From positions 5,345,052 to 5,409,051 of the forward strand of contig NZ_CP110012.1 of NCBI RefSeq assembly GCF_025947365.1: a stretch of 64,000 nucleotides of DNA, written 5' to 3'. Positions 29,701 through 36,520 of the stretch are shown in pieces (within the stretch, counting starts at the first letter, position 1; each line of letters begins with the position of its first letter). The position numbers were made by a program, and so were the translations under genes. This stretch comes from Flavobacterium sp. N502540. Its GTDB lineage: Bacteria; Bacteroidota; Bacteroidia; Flavobacteriales; Flavobacteriaceae. The notes beneath the pieces are model-generated. The model was given only the letters and a program-made list of their open reading frames with translations. It was not told the DNA's origin and did no database searches.

Positions 29701-29769
29701 ATGAGCGGGTTGAGCCAGCACAAGTAAAGGAAATAGCAGGAAAACGAGCAATCTGTAGTAATTTCTCAT
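23731..29769 (-). CDS. Giant two-catalytic-domain GH18 chitinase, T9SS cargo
   Basis: 2,012 residues. Signal peptide to VLA|QP. N-terminal GH18 domain (about 24-480) with SVGGWTKG and the catalytic DGFDIDWEYP (Glu about 162). Next a long beta-rich middle (about 480-1365) with about seven Cna/carboxypeptidase-regulatory units (SGTVLNGT..., period about 86 residues) and three units with LPWTDN.H. Then two Ig-like domains (about 1365-1560), a C-terminal GH18 domain (about 1570-1900) with SIGGQNGH and the catalytic DGVDIDFE (Glu about 1698), and a C-terminal T9SS-type domain. The plan follows F. johnsoniae ChiA, a T9SS-secreted chitinase with endo- and exo-acting domains. Last gene of the chitin locus, with a terminator. 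Larger than its neighbour paralogue by repeat expansion. Confidence 0.94.
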   Translation of the reverse strand: MRNYYRLLVFLLFPLLVLAQPAHGKKVVGYYAQWAIYARDFNVPKIDGNKLTHLNYSFFGTDFDPAHPENTKLKSLDTYADFDHMEGGIPWDAPVKGNFYDLKKLKEKYPHLKILISVGGWTKGQDLSPIAASPVARAALAADMANFIVTYPFIDGFDIDWEYPVKGGTDGTEIINGALIPAQKHSPDDNKNLVYLLKAMRQVMPNKLITIAAGNNVRDASIQYLGPNNRTQYGMTEDISTYCDYITYFGYDFGGNWYDKTCYNAPLYASGNANDPLYGAAQSESLDELTSQYLNVIGFPASKLIMGLPFYGKKFEHVANNGNNPSLPGLFVSAPRDVVPGCTNPQPPTGTWDTPAACEKSGSIEICDLVGNPVTNSHAYLDPNTMLVTPAAAAAGWVRYFDNTTKVPYLYNTTLKQFITYEDKQSIDLKVQYIKSRNLAGGMIWEISQDTRGTVPNSLLTQVDTSFGSIVLGTVSITGSVKNGTALLTSVTVELRDDSNAVLQTLTSATGNFTFNNLTSGQNYKVTAAKTSYTFTPVNLANVTTNQTGIAIQGTQIFYTASGTVLDGTTPVSGVVVSATSGGATFTGVSNASGTYSISLPSGADYTVTAASPGYSYTPASTVYTNLMANQTLNLRQSVVVPIISGTIKKGSVAVSGAKVELTLPWTDNTHPYQVKYATTNAEGKYSFDNAVLAGYTTVTSLKLNAWENGGLTYLPSDLASFPIPAAPKTYDFNTNAINPTYYTISGTVLNGTTAVSGVTVTATDVTTVLTAVSDTSGNYGIANLVSGANYTVTVAKAGLSFTPVSTVYNAINSNKTLNFTQVATPVYYTVSGTVLDGTTSIQGVTVTATSTGGTFTGVSNASGTYSISLPSGADYTMTAAKSGLSFTPVSTVYNNLTANKTLNFSQDVIVAGVSKISGTVKNGSVPVSGAKVELILPWTDNSHPYMSKIATTDAQGKYSFDNTILAGYTTISSLKMNAWENNNVVYSPTNLTSFAVPTNPTVYDFNTNVVTPTYTVSGTVLNGTAPVAGVTVTATDGTTVLTAVSDTSGNYSIANLVSGANYTVTAAKSGLSFTPVSTVYAVINSNKILNFTQIVAPIYYTVSGTVLNGTTAIAGVTISATSGTTTLTSVSDASGNYSIANLISGTNYTVTAAKSGLSFTPVSTVYSAINSNKTLNFTQIATPVYYTVSGTVLNGTTAVGGVTISATSGTTTLTSVSDASGNYVIANLVAGLDYIITAAKAGLTFSPGSTIYTAISANKILNFTQNISGGALISGTVKSGSTPIAGAKVELILPWTDSTHGYVSIMATTDASGNFSYNNSALAGYTTVASLKLNVWENSNVVYSPTNLASFAMPVTPQVYNFNSSSVAPQVTITSPSLATVAIVPGTVIQLKANASLTFADPTVSISSVIFNINGQNITGTLATGTEYVANWTPAVADFNKNYTLKATATASNSVTAENTKAFYLQCSGASCPNVLPEIAWITPASTTINQVSGFQPVPVSVNVTDTDGTVASVSISIDGVSFPMTKGTGTAYNYTFTPNTYKNYAIVVTATDNAGGVKAFNQSISIISSSFNPLPAKVILGYAHAWDNDSAPFLYFNQLGDKKFNVVVYAFIETVNRDGYTPVLVINKEKYGGVNSFNPQLLKDDIKFLRDKGIPVIVSIGGQNGHVELNTVAQKDVFVKGLKEIIDYYNFDGVDIDFEGTSMDFGAGVLTDFSYASISAYPKLKNVVDAFKELKANYGSGFILTAAPEAYYVQGGYSNYGNRPGSFLPVIYNLRKELDLLMVQLYNSGSILGLDNVAYSQATPNFLTSMSEMLMKGFNVATTGFYFQPLPQSKIMFGLPACTSAAGGGYLTAEKGIQAFDYLTKGTTFPGRTYTLKGGPYPDLRGVMTWSINWDASSCGNSSEFSKAYAAYFASQSASKKMVLEKIEPNGKTVVYFKNDVLSVTNDSEDIAQVDVFNTIGQLIVNYKNVLNNKEVLLHDHSFSTRQLFVVVVTDSAGNKKSIKVMNFLN
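25690..28370 (-). repeat. Expanded Cna-like repeat region inside the 2,012-residue chitinase
   Basis: Repeats with a 258-bp period are clearest at the nucleotide level: GTTCCGCTAACTGT words at 26195, 26453 and 26711 are exactly 258 bp apart, with long near-identical stretches between. Two alternating unit types occur (SGTVLNG and LPWTDN), three of the latter. The paralogue has only about four and two. Confidence 0.85.
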
Positions 29770-30355
29770 AGCTAAATATATTAATGGTTAAAAAAAAATC
29801 TGCAGTAATTCCTAATTAAAACTCTGAAAATGAATACGAAACTGGTGTTTAAATATGATAAGTGCTCCTAAAAAAAGATGGACTTAGTGCCAAATCAATA
29901 CACCGAAATAGTTCTTTTTGATAAGAGAATACAGTTTAAAGCACACATAATAAATTGGGGAACACTAATGCAAAAACTATTTATCGGTATCTTCTTATCT
30001 ATTTTAAATTGCGATATAATTCTTTCAGGGGTCATGAATTACAAAGCATAGTATAAAAAACTTAACCTTTTGGACAAAATTGAACAAAATTTAATTTTAG
30101 CATATAGAAGCATAAGTATAACATCCTAATAAAAAGGTAAAAGAGAAGTCTTGCCTGTAAATGCTTTAACATGGGGTTTAATTGTCTAAACGTCTTTTAA
30201 GTTTATAAAAACCATGTTTCTACCTGTTAAAAGATTACGACCAACGGCTAAAACTTATTTAAATTGAGCTCCAATCACATTTTAAAGTTTTTTTAGTTGC
30301 GAAATTTAATCTTCTCTCAAGAAAAGAAGCCTGTCAAAATGCGGTCTTTCGATTG
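29770..30355. other. Intergenic region upstream of the larger chitinase gene
   Basis: 586 bp, no credible ORF. It holds a possible promoter at 29826-29850 (see that entry), an 11-bp word TCAATACACCG at 29895-29905 also found upstream of the other chitinase gene, and an ACCAACGGCTAAAAC stretch at 30239 that resembles the susC/permease element only weakly. Otherwise AT-rich with nothing else seen. Confidence 0.5.
29826..29850 (-). promoter_or_regulatory. Possible promoter of the larger chitinase gene
   Basis: The minus strand reads TATTTAAACACCAG then TTTCGTATTCATTTTC, matching about 16 of 24 positions with the stretch upstream of the paralogue (36088-36114). Position is 57-80 bp before the ATG. 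The -7 box here (TCATTTTC) is a poor match. Confidence 0.3.
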
Positions 30356-30712
30356 TTACGAATTATTCTTTATATCAAGTTTACTCCTTAAATAGCTTAT
30401 CTCGGCTTTTAAGGTATCTATTTGTTCTTTGTAAAGTTCTCTTTCTTTAGCAAAGTGAGTTTTAAGTTCATTAATCTCCTCTTTGTTTGTTATCAAATTA
30501 GAACTGAACAATTTGTTCTCATGAAAATTAACGATATAATTCATGTGCAGATTTAAGGCTAAAGAAATTTTCTGTAATTTCTCAAAACTAATCTTTGTCT
30601 TACCTCTCTCCATATCTGAATAGGCAGCTTGTGACATCTCCAGCAAATCAGCTACGTATTGCTGAGAATATCCTTTAATAATCCTTATCTTTCTTACATT
30701 CTCCCCGATCAT
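30356..30712 (-). CDS. XRE-family (HTH_3) regulator with coiled-coil tail
   Basis: 118 residues. N-terminal Cro/C1-type helix-turn-helix: GENVRKIRIIKGYSQQYVAD, then MSQAAYSDMERGKTKISF and EKLQKISLALNLHMNYIV (about 1-65). The rest is a charged coiled-coil tail (ELKTHFAKERELYKEQIDTL...). No enzymatic domain. It lies between the two chitinase genes, same strand, with a dyad at its own promoter; a role in chitinase expression is an inference from position, and these small regulators are common in Bacteroidota. Confidence 0.9.
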   Translation of the reverse strand: MIGENVRKIRIIKGYSQQYVADLLEMSQAAYSDMERGKTKISFEKLQKISLALNLHMNYIVNFHENKLFSSNLITNKEEINELKTHFAKERELYKEQIDTLKAEISYLRSKLDIKNNS

Positions 30713-30723
30713 TCTTTTTTTTT

Positions 30724-30748
30724 CAAAAGTAAGAAATTATTTACTTAT
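30724..30748 (-). promoter_or_regulatory. Promoter -7 box and dyad upstream of the XRE gene
   Basis: Minus-strand TACTTTTG (30724-30731), 12 bp before the ATG (30712), overlaps a dyad: AAAAGTAA (30725-30732), 8-nt spacer, TTACTTAT (30741-30748), 7 of 8 positions paired. A dyad over the promoter is what an autorepressing XRE protein would use (inference). Confidence 0.45.
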
Positions 30749-30852
30749 TTTACAGAAAATTCTTAAATAAAAATGAATTAAATATCCGATAAAACTTATA
30801 AAATACAATCAAATATTATGATTTTAAGATTGATATATTATTTTGAAGATGG

Positions 30853-30885
30853 ACAAAAAAAACCCGACAATACAATTGTCGGGTT
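30853..30885 (-). terminator. Terminator after the smaller chitinase gene
   Basis: Stem AACCCGACAA / TTGTCGGGTT (10 bp, 5-nt loop) followed on the minus strand by seven T. Located about 160 bp past the stop at 31044. Confidence 0.88.
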
Positions 30886-31043
30886 TATAATGCGCTTCCT
30901 TCAGGTGAAAACCAAATAACAAATCACCTCAATTTGCAGCATTTATTCGAAATAAAAATTAGATTAAAAAATAAATAACCAAACTCAATTTTAACCATTC
31001 CAATTTTTTATTTCTGTATTTTTCATTCTTCAATATTGTCCTT

Positions 31044-34000
31044 TTAGTTCAAAAAGTTCATTACTTTGAATGATTTTTTATTTCCTGCTTTATCCGTCAC
31101 CACAACTAAAAATAATTGCTTAGTGGTAAAGCTGTAGTTATGAAGTACAACTTCTTTGTTTTGATGAACATTTCTATGACTTACCAATGGTTGTCCAATA
31201 GTATTGAAAACTTCTACCTGAGCAATATCTTCAGAGTCAGTTGTCACTAATAAAGCATCATTTTTAAAGTAAGCGATAGTTGTACTTTTCGTTTCGATTC
31301 CTTCAGGCAACGCTCTTGCGGCAGTCTGTCCTGCAAAATAAGCTGCATACGCCTTAGACAATTCAGATGAATTACCACAAGAAGAAAAATCCCAGTTAAC
31401 AGACCAAGTCATAAAACCTCTTAATAAAGGATAAGGTCCGCCTGGCTGCATAGTGTATGTTCTTCCTGAAAAAGTGGTTCCGGTTCTTAAATAATGCATC
31501 GCACTAACTCCTTCTGCCGGTGTTATAAAACCACTACCTGCCGCACTTGGACAAGCTGGTAAAGCAATAAGGATTTTTGAAGGCGGTAAACCATCAAAAC
31601 GCATTCCTGTTGTACCAATGTTGTACCCTTTTATCAACATATCGGTCAGGGCAGTTACCATATTTCCTCTCTTAGACGAACCATAATACTGACCGTCTAA
31701 TCCGTTCTCTCCTCCTGTATTATACAATTGTACGGCTAACAAATCTAATTCATTACGCAAGTTGTGAATAACTGGCAGGAAGGAACCAAAAGTATCATTA
31801 TAGGTAGAATATCCTCCTTGTACATATTGTGTTTCCGGAGCGGCAGTTAATATAAATTTAGGGCCATAGTGAGCTTTTAATTCTTTGAAAGCATCCACTA
31901 CGTTTTTTAATCTTGGATAAGCTGAAATACCCGCATAAGAAATATCTCTTAAACCTCCTGCGCTAAAATTCATCGATCCGCCTTCAAAATCAATATCAAC
32001 TCCATCAAATTGGTACTCGTCAATAATGGCTTTCAAACCATTAACAAAGATATTCTTTTGAGTTACGTTCTCTAAAACAACATGACCATTTTGACCTCCG
32101 ATAGAGACAATAACAGGAACCCCCGTATTTCTTAAAGATTTTATATCATTTTTCAACAATTGCTTATCGAAAACACCATTGGTCAAATATCTGGCGTCAT
32201 TTGTAGTCAATACCGGGGTATAACCATCACGGTTAACCGTTTCTACGAAGGCATAATCTACTACGTTAAATTTACTTCCCACTATTTGAGAGAAATATAA
32301 AAATGGAGCTCCAGTATTTTCCCAGGAATGAGCATACCCTAAAACAATTTTAGCTGGAAGTGGATTAAATACACGAATATCATTAGTAATATTGATATCA
32401 TTGTTTAATGTAGCTACAGCCGCTTTATTATCGGTTGCTTTGATTACAACCGGATAAAGTTGATGAGCAGCTGGCATGAAATTATACGTATAGGTATTAT
32501 TTGTACCTGCTGTCATATTGAAAGTACTTCCATTGATTGTAATCGTAACACCTGAAACCGATCCGTCACTATCAACAGCCGTAACCGAAATTGGCACAAT
32601 CTGGAAAGAAGGTTGGTTTATAGTAGTGTTCACCGGTGCATTCCAGGTAATTACAGGCAATGAATTAGGGCAATTTGTCCCTGAACATTGTAACGCAAAC
32701 GCTTTTGTATTTTCTGCAGTCGCACCGCTTGATGCAGTTACGGTTGCTTTTAATGTATAATTTTTATTGAAATCTGCTAAAACCGGCGTCCAGTTTGCTA
32801 CGTATTCTGTTCCTGAAAGCGCTGCTGTAATATTTTGTCCGTTGATGTTGAACACCACTGACGAAATAGTTAAGCTGGCATCTACACTTGCAGTTGCTTT
32901 TAGCTGTATCGCAGTTCCCGGAGCAATAGCTACCGTTGCTGCTGAAGGTGCAGTAATGGTAACCTGAGGTGGTGTAACCGCATTTCTATTGAAATTATAA
33001 ACCGTTGGTGTTGTTGGCATTGCAAAATTTGCGAGATTATTTGGGAAGTAACTTACTTCACCATTTTGCCAAGAATTTAATTTCAAACTTAAAACTTGCG
33101 CGTAACCCGCTGTAACTGTGTTGTCATAGCTAAAGTTCCCCTGAGCATCTGTTGTTGCCAAAACGCTTTTCCATGGATGCGTGTTATCAGTCCAAGGCAC
33201 AATAAGTTCTACTTTTGCATTTGCAACCGGTGCTGTACCATTTTTAACCGTACCGCTAATCAGATTAGCACTTACCAAATTTTGCGTAAAGTCAAGAGTT
33301 TTGTTACCAGACTCTGTTGTCGAAACTGCTGAAACCGGAGCAAATGTCAGGTTCGTTTTAGCAACAGATACCTTATAATCTGATCCTGAAGTTAAACCTG
33401 CAAAAGAATAAGCTCCATTTCTATCTGTTGTCGCAGTTAAAACTGTCGTACCTGAAACTGCCGAAACTACAGCTCCTGATACCGGAGTAGTTCCGTTTAG
33501 AACTTTTCCGCTCATTGCATAAGAGGACGTTCTTGCGGTAGCAGCAGTATTGAAATTATAAACCGTAGGGGTTGCCGGAACAGCAAAACTGGTCAAATTA
33601 TTTGGAAAATAATTAACGTCGTTATTTTGCCACGCATTCAATTTCAAACTCGAAATGGTAGTATATCCGTCTACAACTGAATTGGCAAAGCTATAATTTC
33701 CTTGTGCATCTGTTGTTGCCAAAACACTTTTCCATCCGTGGGCATTATCAGTCCAGGGTAAAACGATTTCTACTTTAGCTCCTGCAACCGGAACTGTACC
33801 GTTTTTAACTGTACCGCTAATTTTACTGGTTCCAACGTTATACTCGGTTAAATTTAAAATTTTGTCGGCTATTAAATTGGTATAAACTGTTGAAGCCGGA
33901 GTATACGTTTTACCAGGAGCCGCAGCCGTTATGGTATAATTTCCTCCTGATGGCAAACTAAGACTATAACCGTTTGCAGTAGAAGTTGCTGTAACAGTTG

Positions 34001-36020
34001 CTCCTGTAGAAGTCGCTGTAACAGTTACTCCGGAAGCCGGTGTAGTTCCGTTTAAGATCGTACCACTAACTGTATAATATACAATCGCAGGACCCTGAGC
34101 AAAATTTAACGTTTTATTGCTATCAATTGCATTATAAGTTGTCACAGCTGGTGTATAAGGGAAGCCTGTTTTGGCAGCTGTAACTGTAAAATTAAGCCCG
34201 GCTGTTAAACCTGTAATACTGTAGGTTCCATTAGTACCGGAAACAGCAGTTAAAACAGTCGTACCGGAAGTAGCAGTAACAGTAACTCCTGAAACCGGTG
34301 TAGTTTCTGTTGGTGTAGTGTTGGTAACAGTTCCGCTAACGGTATACAATGGCTGTGTTCCCTGAATCACAACCCCTGTCTGATCAGCAGCAACATTTGT
34401 TAAGCTAACTGGTGTAAAACTATAAGCAGCTTTTATCGCTGTAAGGATATAGTTTTGATTCTTTGGTAAATTATAAAATGTAAAATTACCTGTTGGAGAC
34501 ACTACACTTTCTATAACTGCATTACTTGCATTTCTAATCTCTACAGTAACGTTAGTAACCAAAGCTGTTCCATTTTTTACAGAACCTCCAATACTAACTG
34601 TTCCGGGAACGATACTTTTAAACGAAGTATCTACCTGAGTTAAAAGTGAATTAGGGATAGAGCCTCTGGTATCCTGAGATAATTCCCAAATCATACCACC
34701 GGCCAGATTTTTAGATTTGATGTACTGTACTTTTAAATCCATTGATTGTTTATCTTCATAACTGATAAACTGTTTCAAACTACTGTTATACAAATAAGGA
34801 ACTTTGGTCGTGTTATCAAAATACCTTACCCAACCTGCAGCAGCTGCCGTTGGTGTAACTAACATGGTATTAGGATCTAAAAAAGCATGTGAATTGGTAA
34901 CCGGATTTCCAACCAGGCCACAAATTTCGATACTTCCGGATTTCTCACAAGCCGCCGGCCCATCCCAGGTTCCTGTTGGGTTTTGCGGATTTGTACAGCC
35001 TGCAACATTATATCTTGGTGCAGCAACAAATAACCCCGGAAAGTTTGGATTGGTTCCGTTATTGGCAACGTTGTCAAATTTCTTGCCGTAAAAAGGCAAT
35101 CCCATGATTAATTTATTGGCAGGAAAACCAACTACATTCAAATAGATGTTCGTCAACTCATCAAGTGACTCTGACTGAGTTGCACCATACAATGGATCAT
35201 TCGGGTTTCCGCTTCCATAAAGAGGAGCATTATAACATGTTTTATCATACCAGTTTCCGCCAAAATCATATCCAAAGTAAGTAATGTAATCACAGTACGT
35301 TGAAATATCTTCGGTCATTCCATACGATGCCCTGTTGTTTGGCCCTAAATATTGCTTAGGGACATTTCGAACATTGTTTCCGGCAGCAATAGTCACCAGT
35401 TTATTAGGCATTGCCTGACGCATGGCTTTTAGTAAAAGTACAAGGTTCTTGTTGTCATCCGGGTGGTATTTTTGTGGAGGAACCGGGATTCCGTTCACGA
35501 TTTCAGTACCGTCTGTTCCTCCCATAAGAGGATACTCCCAGTCGATATCAAATCCGTCAATAAACGGATAAGTGACTATGAAGTTTGCCATATCTGCAGC
35601 TAAAGCAGCTCTTGCCACCGGACTTGCGGCAATTGGAGAAAGATCCTGTCCTTTGGTCCATCCTCCAACAGAGATTAAAATTTTTAAATGCGGATACTTT
35701 TCTTTTAACTTTTTCAAATCATAAAAATTCCCTTTTACAGGAGCATCCCATGGAATTCCGCCTTCCGTATGCTCATAATCAGCATAGGTATCCAAACATT
35801 TTAATTTTGTATTCTCCGGACGGGCAGGGTCAAAAGTTGTCCCGTAAAAAGAATAATTCAAATGGGTTATCTTGCTCCCGTCTATCTTGGGAACGTTGAA
35901 ATCCCGGGCATAAATAGCCCATTGCGCATAATACCCTACTACTTTTTTGCCATGGGCTGGTTGGGCCGACGCAAGTAAGGGAAACAGTAACATAAAGAGT
36001 AATCTGTAATAATGTTTCAT
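31044..36020 (-). CDS. chiA: Two-catalytic-domain GH18 chitinase (ChiA-like), T9SS cargo
   Basis: 1,658 residues from ATG 36020 (MKHYYRLLFMLLFPLLASA|Q); the open frame begins 13 codons earlier but would bury the signal peptide. N-terminal GH18 with SVGGWTKG and DGFDIDWEYP (Glu about 160), four Cna-like units and two LPWTDN units, two Ig-like domains, C-terminal GH18 with SIGGQNGH and DGVDIDFE (Glu about 1340), and a T9SS-type C-terminal domain ending VMNFLN. Size and plan are close to F. johnsoniae ChiA (about 1,580 residues). Tandem paralogue of 23731-29769; parts of the GH18 coding regions are identical at synonymous sites. Confidence 0.93.
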   Translation of the reverse strand: MKHYYRLLFMLLFPLLASAQPAHGKKVVGYYAQWAIYARDFNVPKIDGSKITHLNYSFYGTTFDPARPENTKLKCLDTYADYEHTEGGIPWDAPVKGNFYDLKKLKEKYPHLKILISVGGWTKGQDLSPIAASPVARAALAADMANFIVTYPFIDGFDIDWEYPLMGGTDGTEIVNGIPVPPQKYHPDDNKNLVLLLKAMRQAMPNKLVTIAAGNNVRNVPKQYLGPNNRASYGMTEDISTYCDYITYFGYDFGGNWYDKTCYNAPLYGSGNPNDPLYGATQSESLDELTNIYLNVVGFPANKLIMGLPFYGKKFDNVANNGTNPNFPGLFVAAPRYNVAGCTNPQNPTGTWDGPAACEKSGSIEICGLVGNPVTNSHAFLDPNTMLVTPTAAAAGWVRYFDNTTKVPYLYNSSLKQFISYEDKQSMDLKVQYIKSKNLAGGMIWELSQDTRGSIPNSLLTQVDTSFKSIVPGTVSIGGSVKNGTALVTNVTVEIRNASNAVIESVVSPTGNFTFYNLPKNQNYILTAIKAAYSFTPVSLTNVAADQTGVVIQGTQPLYTVSGTVTNTTPTETTPVSGVTVTATSGTTVLTAVSGTNGTYSITGLTAGLNFTVTAAKTGFPYTPAVTTYNAIDSNKTLNFAQGPAIVYYTVSGTILNGTTPASGVTVTATSTGATVTATSTANGYSLSLPSGGNYTITAAAPGKTYTPASTVYTNLIADKILNLTEYNVGTSKISGTVKNGTVPVAGAKVEIVLPWTDNAHGWKSVLATTDAQGNYSFANSVVDGYTTISSLKLNAWQNNDVNYFPNNLTSFAVPATPTVYNFNTAATARTSSYAMSGKVLNGTTPVSGAVVSAVSGTTVLTATTDRNGAYSFAGLTSGSDYKVSVAKTNLTFAPVSAVSTTESGNKTLDFTQNLVSANLISGTVKNGTAPVANAKVELIVPWTDNTHPWKSVLATTDAQGNFSYDNTVTAGYAQVLSLKLNSWQNGEVSYFPNNLANFAMPTTPTVYNFNRNAVTPPQVTITAPSAATVAIAPGTAIQLKATASVDASLTISSVVFNINGQNITAALSGTEYVANWTPVLADFNKNYTLKATVTASSGATAENTKAFALQCSGTNCPNSLPVITWNAPVNTTINQPSFQIVPISVTAVDSDGSVSGVTITINGSTFNMTAGTNNTYTYNFMPAAHQLYPVVIKATDNKAAVATLNNDINITNDIRVFNPLPAKIVLGYAHSWENTGAPFLYFSQIVGSKFNVVDYAFVETVNRDGYTPVLTTNDARYLTNGVFDKQLLKNDIKSLRNTGVPVIVSIGGQNGHVVLENVTQKNIFVNGLKAIIDEYQFDGVDIDFEGGSMNFSAGGLRDISYAGISAYPRLKNVVDAFKELKAHYGPKFILTAAPETQYVQGGYSTYNDTFGSFLPVIHNLRNELDLLAVQLYNTGGENGLDGQYYGSSKRGNMVTALTDMLIKGYNIGTTGMRFDGLPPSKILIALPACPSAAGSGFITPAEGVSAMHYLRTGTTFSGRTYTMQPGGPYPLLRGFMTWSVNWDFSSCGNSSELSKAYAAYFAGQTAARALPEGIETKSTTIAYFKNDALLVTTDSEDIAQVEVFNTIGQPLVSHRNVHQNKEVVLHNYSFTTKQLFLVVVTDKAGNKKSFKVMNFLN

Positions 36021-36087
36021 AGTTAATAAATATTGGTTAATAGATAATAAATATTCCAATTACAATACCTTATCTCCCAAAATGCGG

Positions 36088-36114
36088 CAAATAAATACGA
36101 TAACCGGGGTTCAA
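36088..36114 (-). promoter_or_regulatory. Promoter-like element upstream of the smaller chitinase gene
   Basis: Minus strand TTG (36112-36114), 16-nt spacer, TTTATTTG (36088-36095), 68-94 bp before the ATG. The stretch resembles the corresponding upstream region of the paralogue. Confidence 0.4.
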
Positions 36115-36428
36115 TACACCGCGAATAAATAACATCACGGCACACTGGATTTTTAATTCATTACTTCTAAAAATAAATATTACTATTACTGATCCTAGCC
36201 ATAATCATTAGTGAATAGTAGTGACTGATATTTATTTAATTTTAAAAAAAATTAGTTTAAACACAGAAGATAAATTTGGGATTCATCAATCTAAATACTT
36301 TACTTTTTGTCATGTTTGTGGTATGCGACTTACTATTTGGTTTTTAAATGTTAATACTTCTTTTTATGGTTATAATTGTATGTTTATTCTTTGGTCAAGA
36401 GTTAAAGATGTAATGTAGTCTACCATAA

Positions 36429-36462
36429 TTATCTCTGCCAGAAACCTATATGGCAGAGATAA
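36429..36462 (-). terminator. Dyad downstream of the hexosaminidase gene
   Basis: TTATCTCTGCCA pairs with TGGCAGAGATAA (12 bp, 10-nt loop), 59 bp past the hexosaminidase stop. No T-run follows on either side, so it may be a weak terminator, mRNA end stabiliser or operator. Confidence 0.5.
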
Positions 36463-36520
36463 CGAATTACTAAATAATCATGGTAAAAAAAACATACTAA
36501 ATACTAACTCAAACAAATCT

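Larger units (their letters stand above)
30713..31043. other. Intergenic region between the XRE and smaller chitinase genes
   Basis: 331 bp without a credible ORF. It holds the XRE promoter dyad (30725-30748) and the terminator of the smaller chitinase gene (30853-30885). Nothing else seen. Confidence 0.6.
36021..36520. other. Intergenic region upstream of the smaller chitinase gene
   Basis: About 500 bp. It holds a promoter-like stretch (36088-36114), the word TCAATACACCG (36111-36121) shared with the other chitinase upstream region, and a 12-bp dyad at 36429-36462. A 65-codon plus-strand frame at 36221 has no supporting features and is not called. Confidence 0.55.

Noticed and set aside
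30239..30262. Third copy of the susC/permease element upstream of the larger chitinase
   Set aside because: Only the CCAACG core and a few flanking bases match; over 450 bp from the start codon.
36221..36418. 65-residue plus-strand frame in the intergenic region
   Set aside because: AT-rich, no ribosome site, no similarity to a known family, and no terminator.
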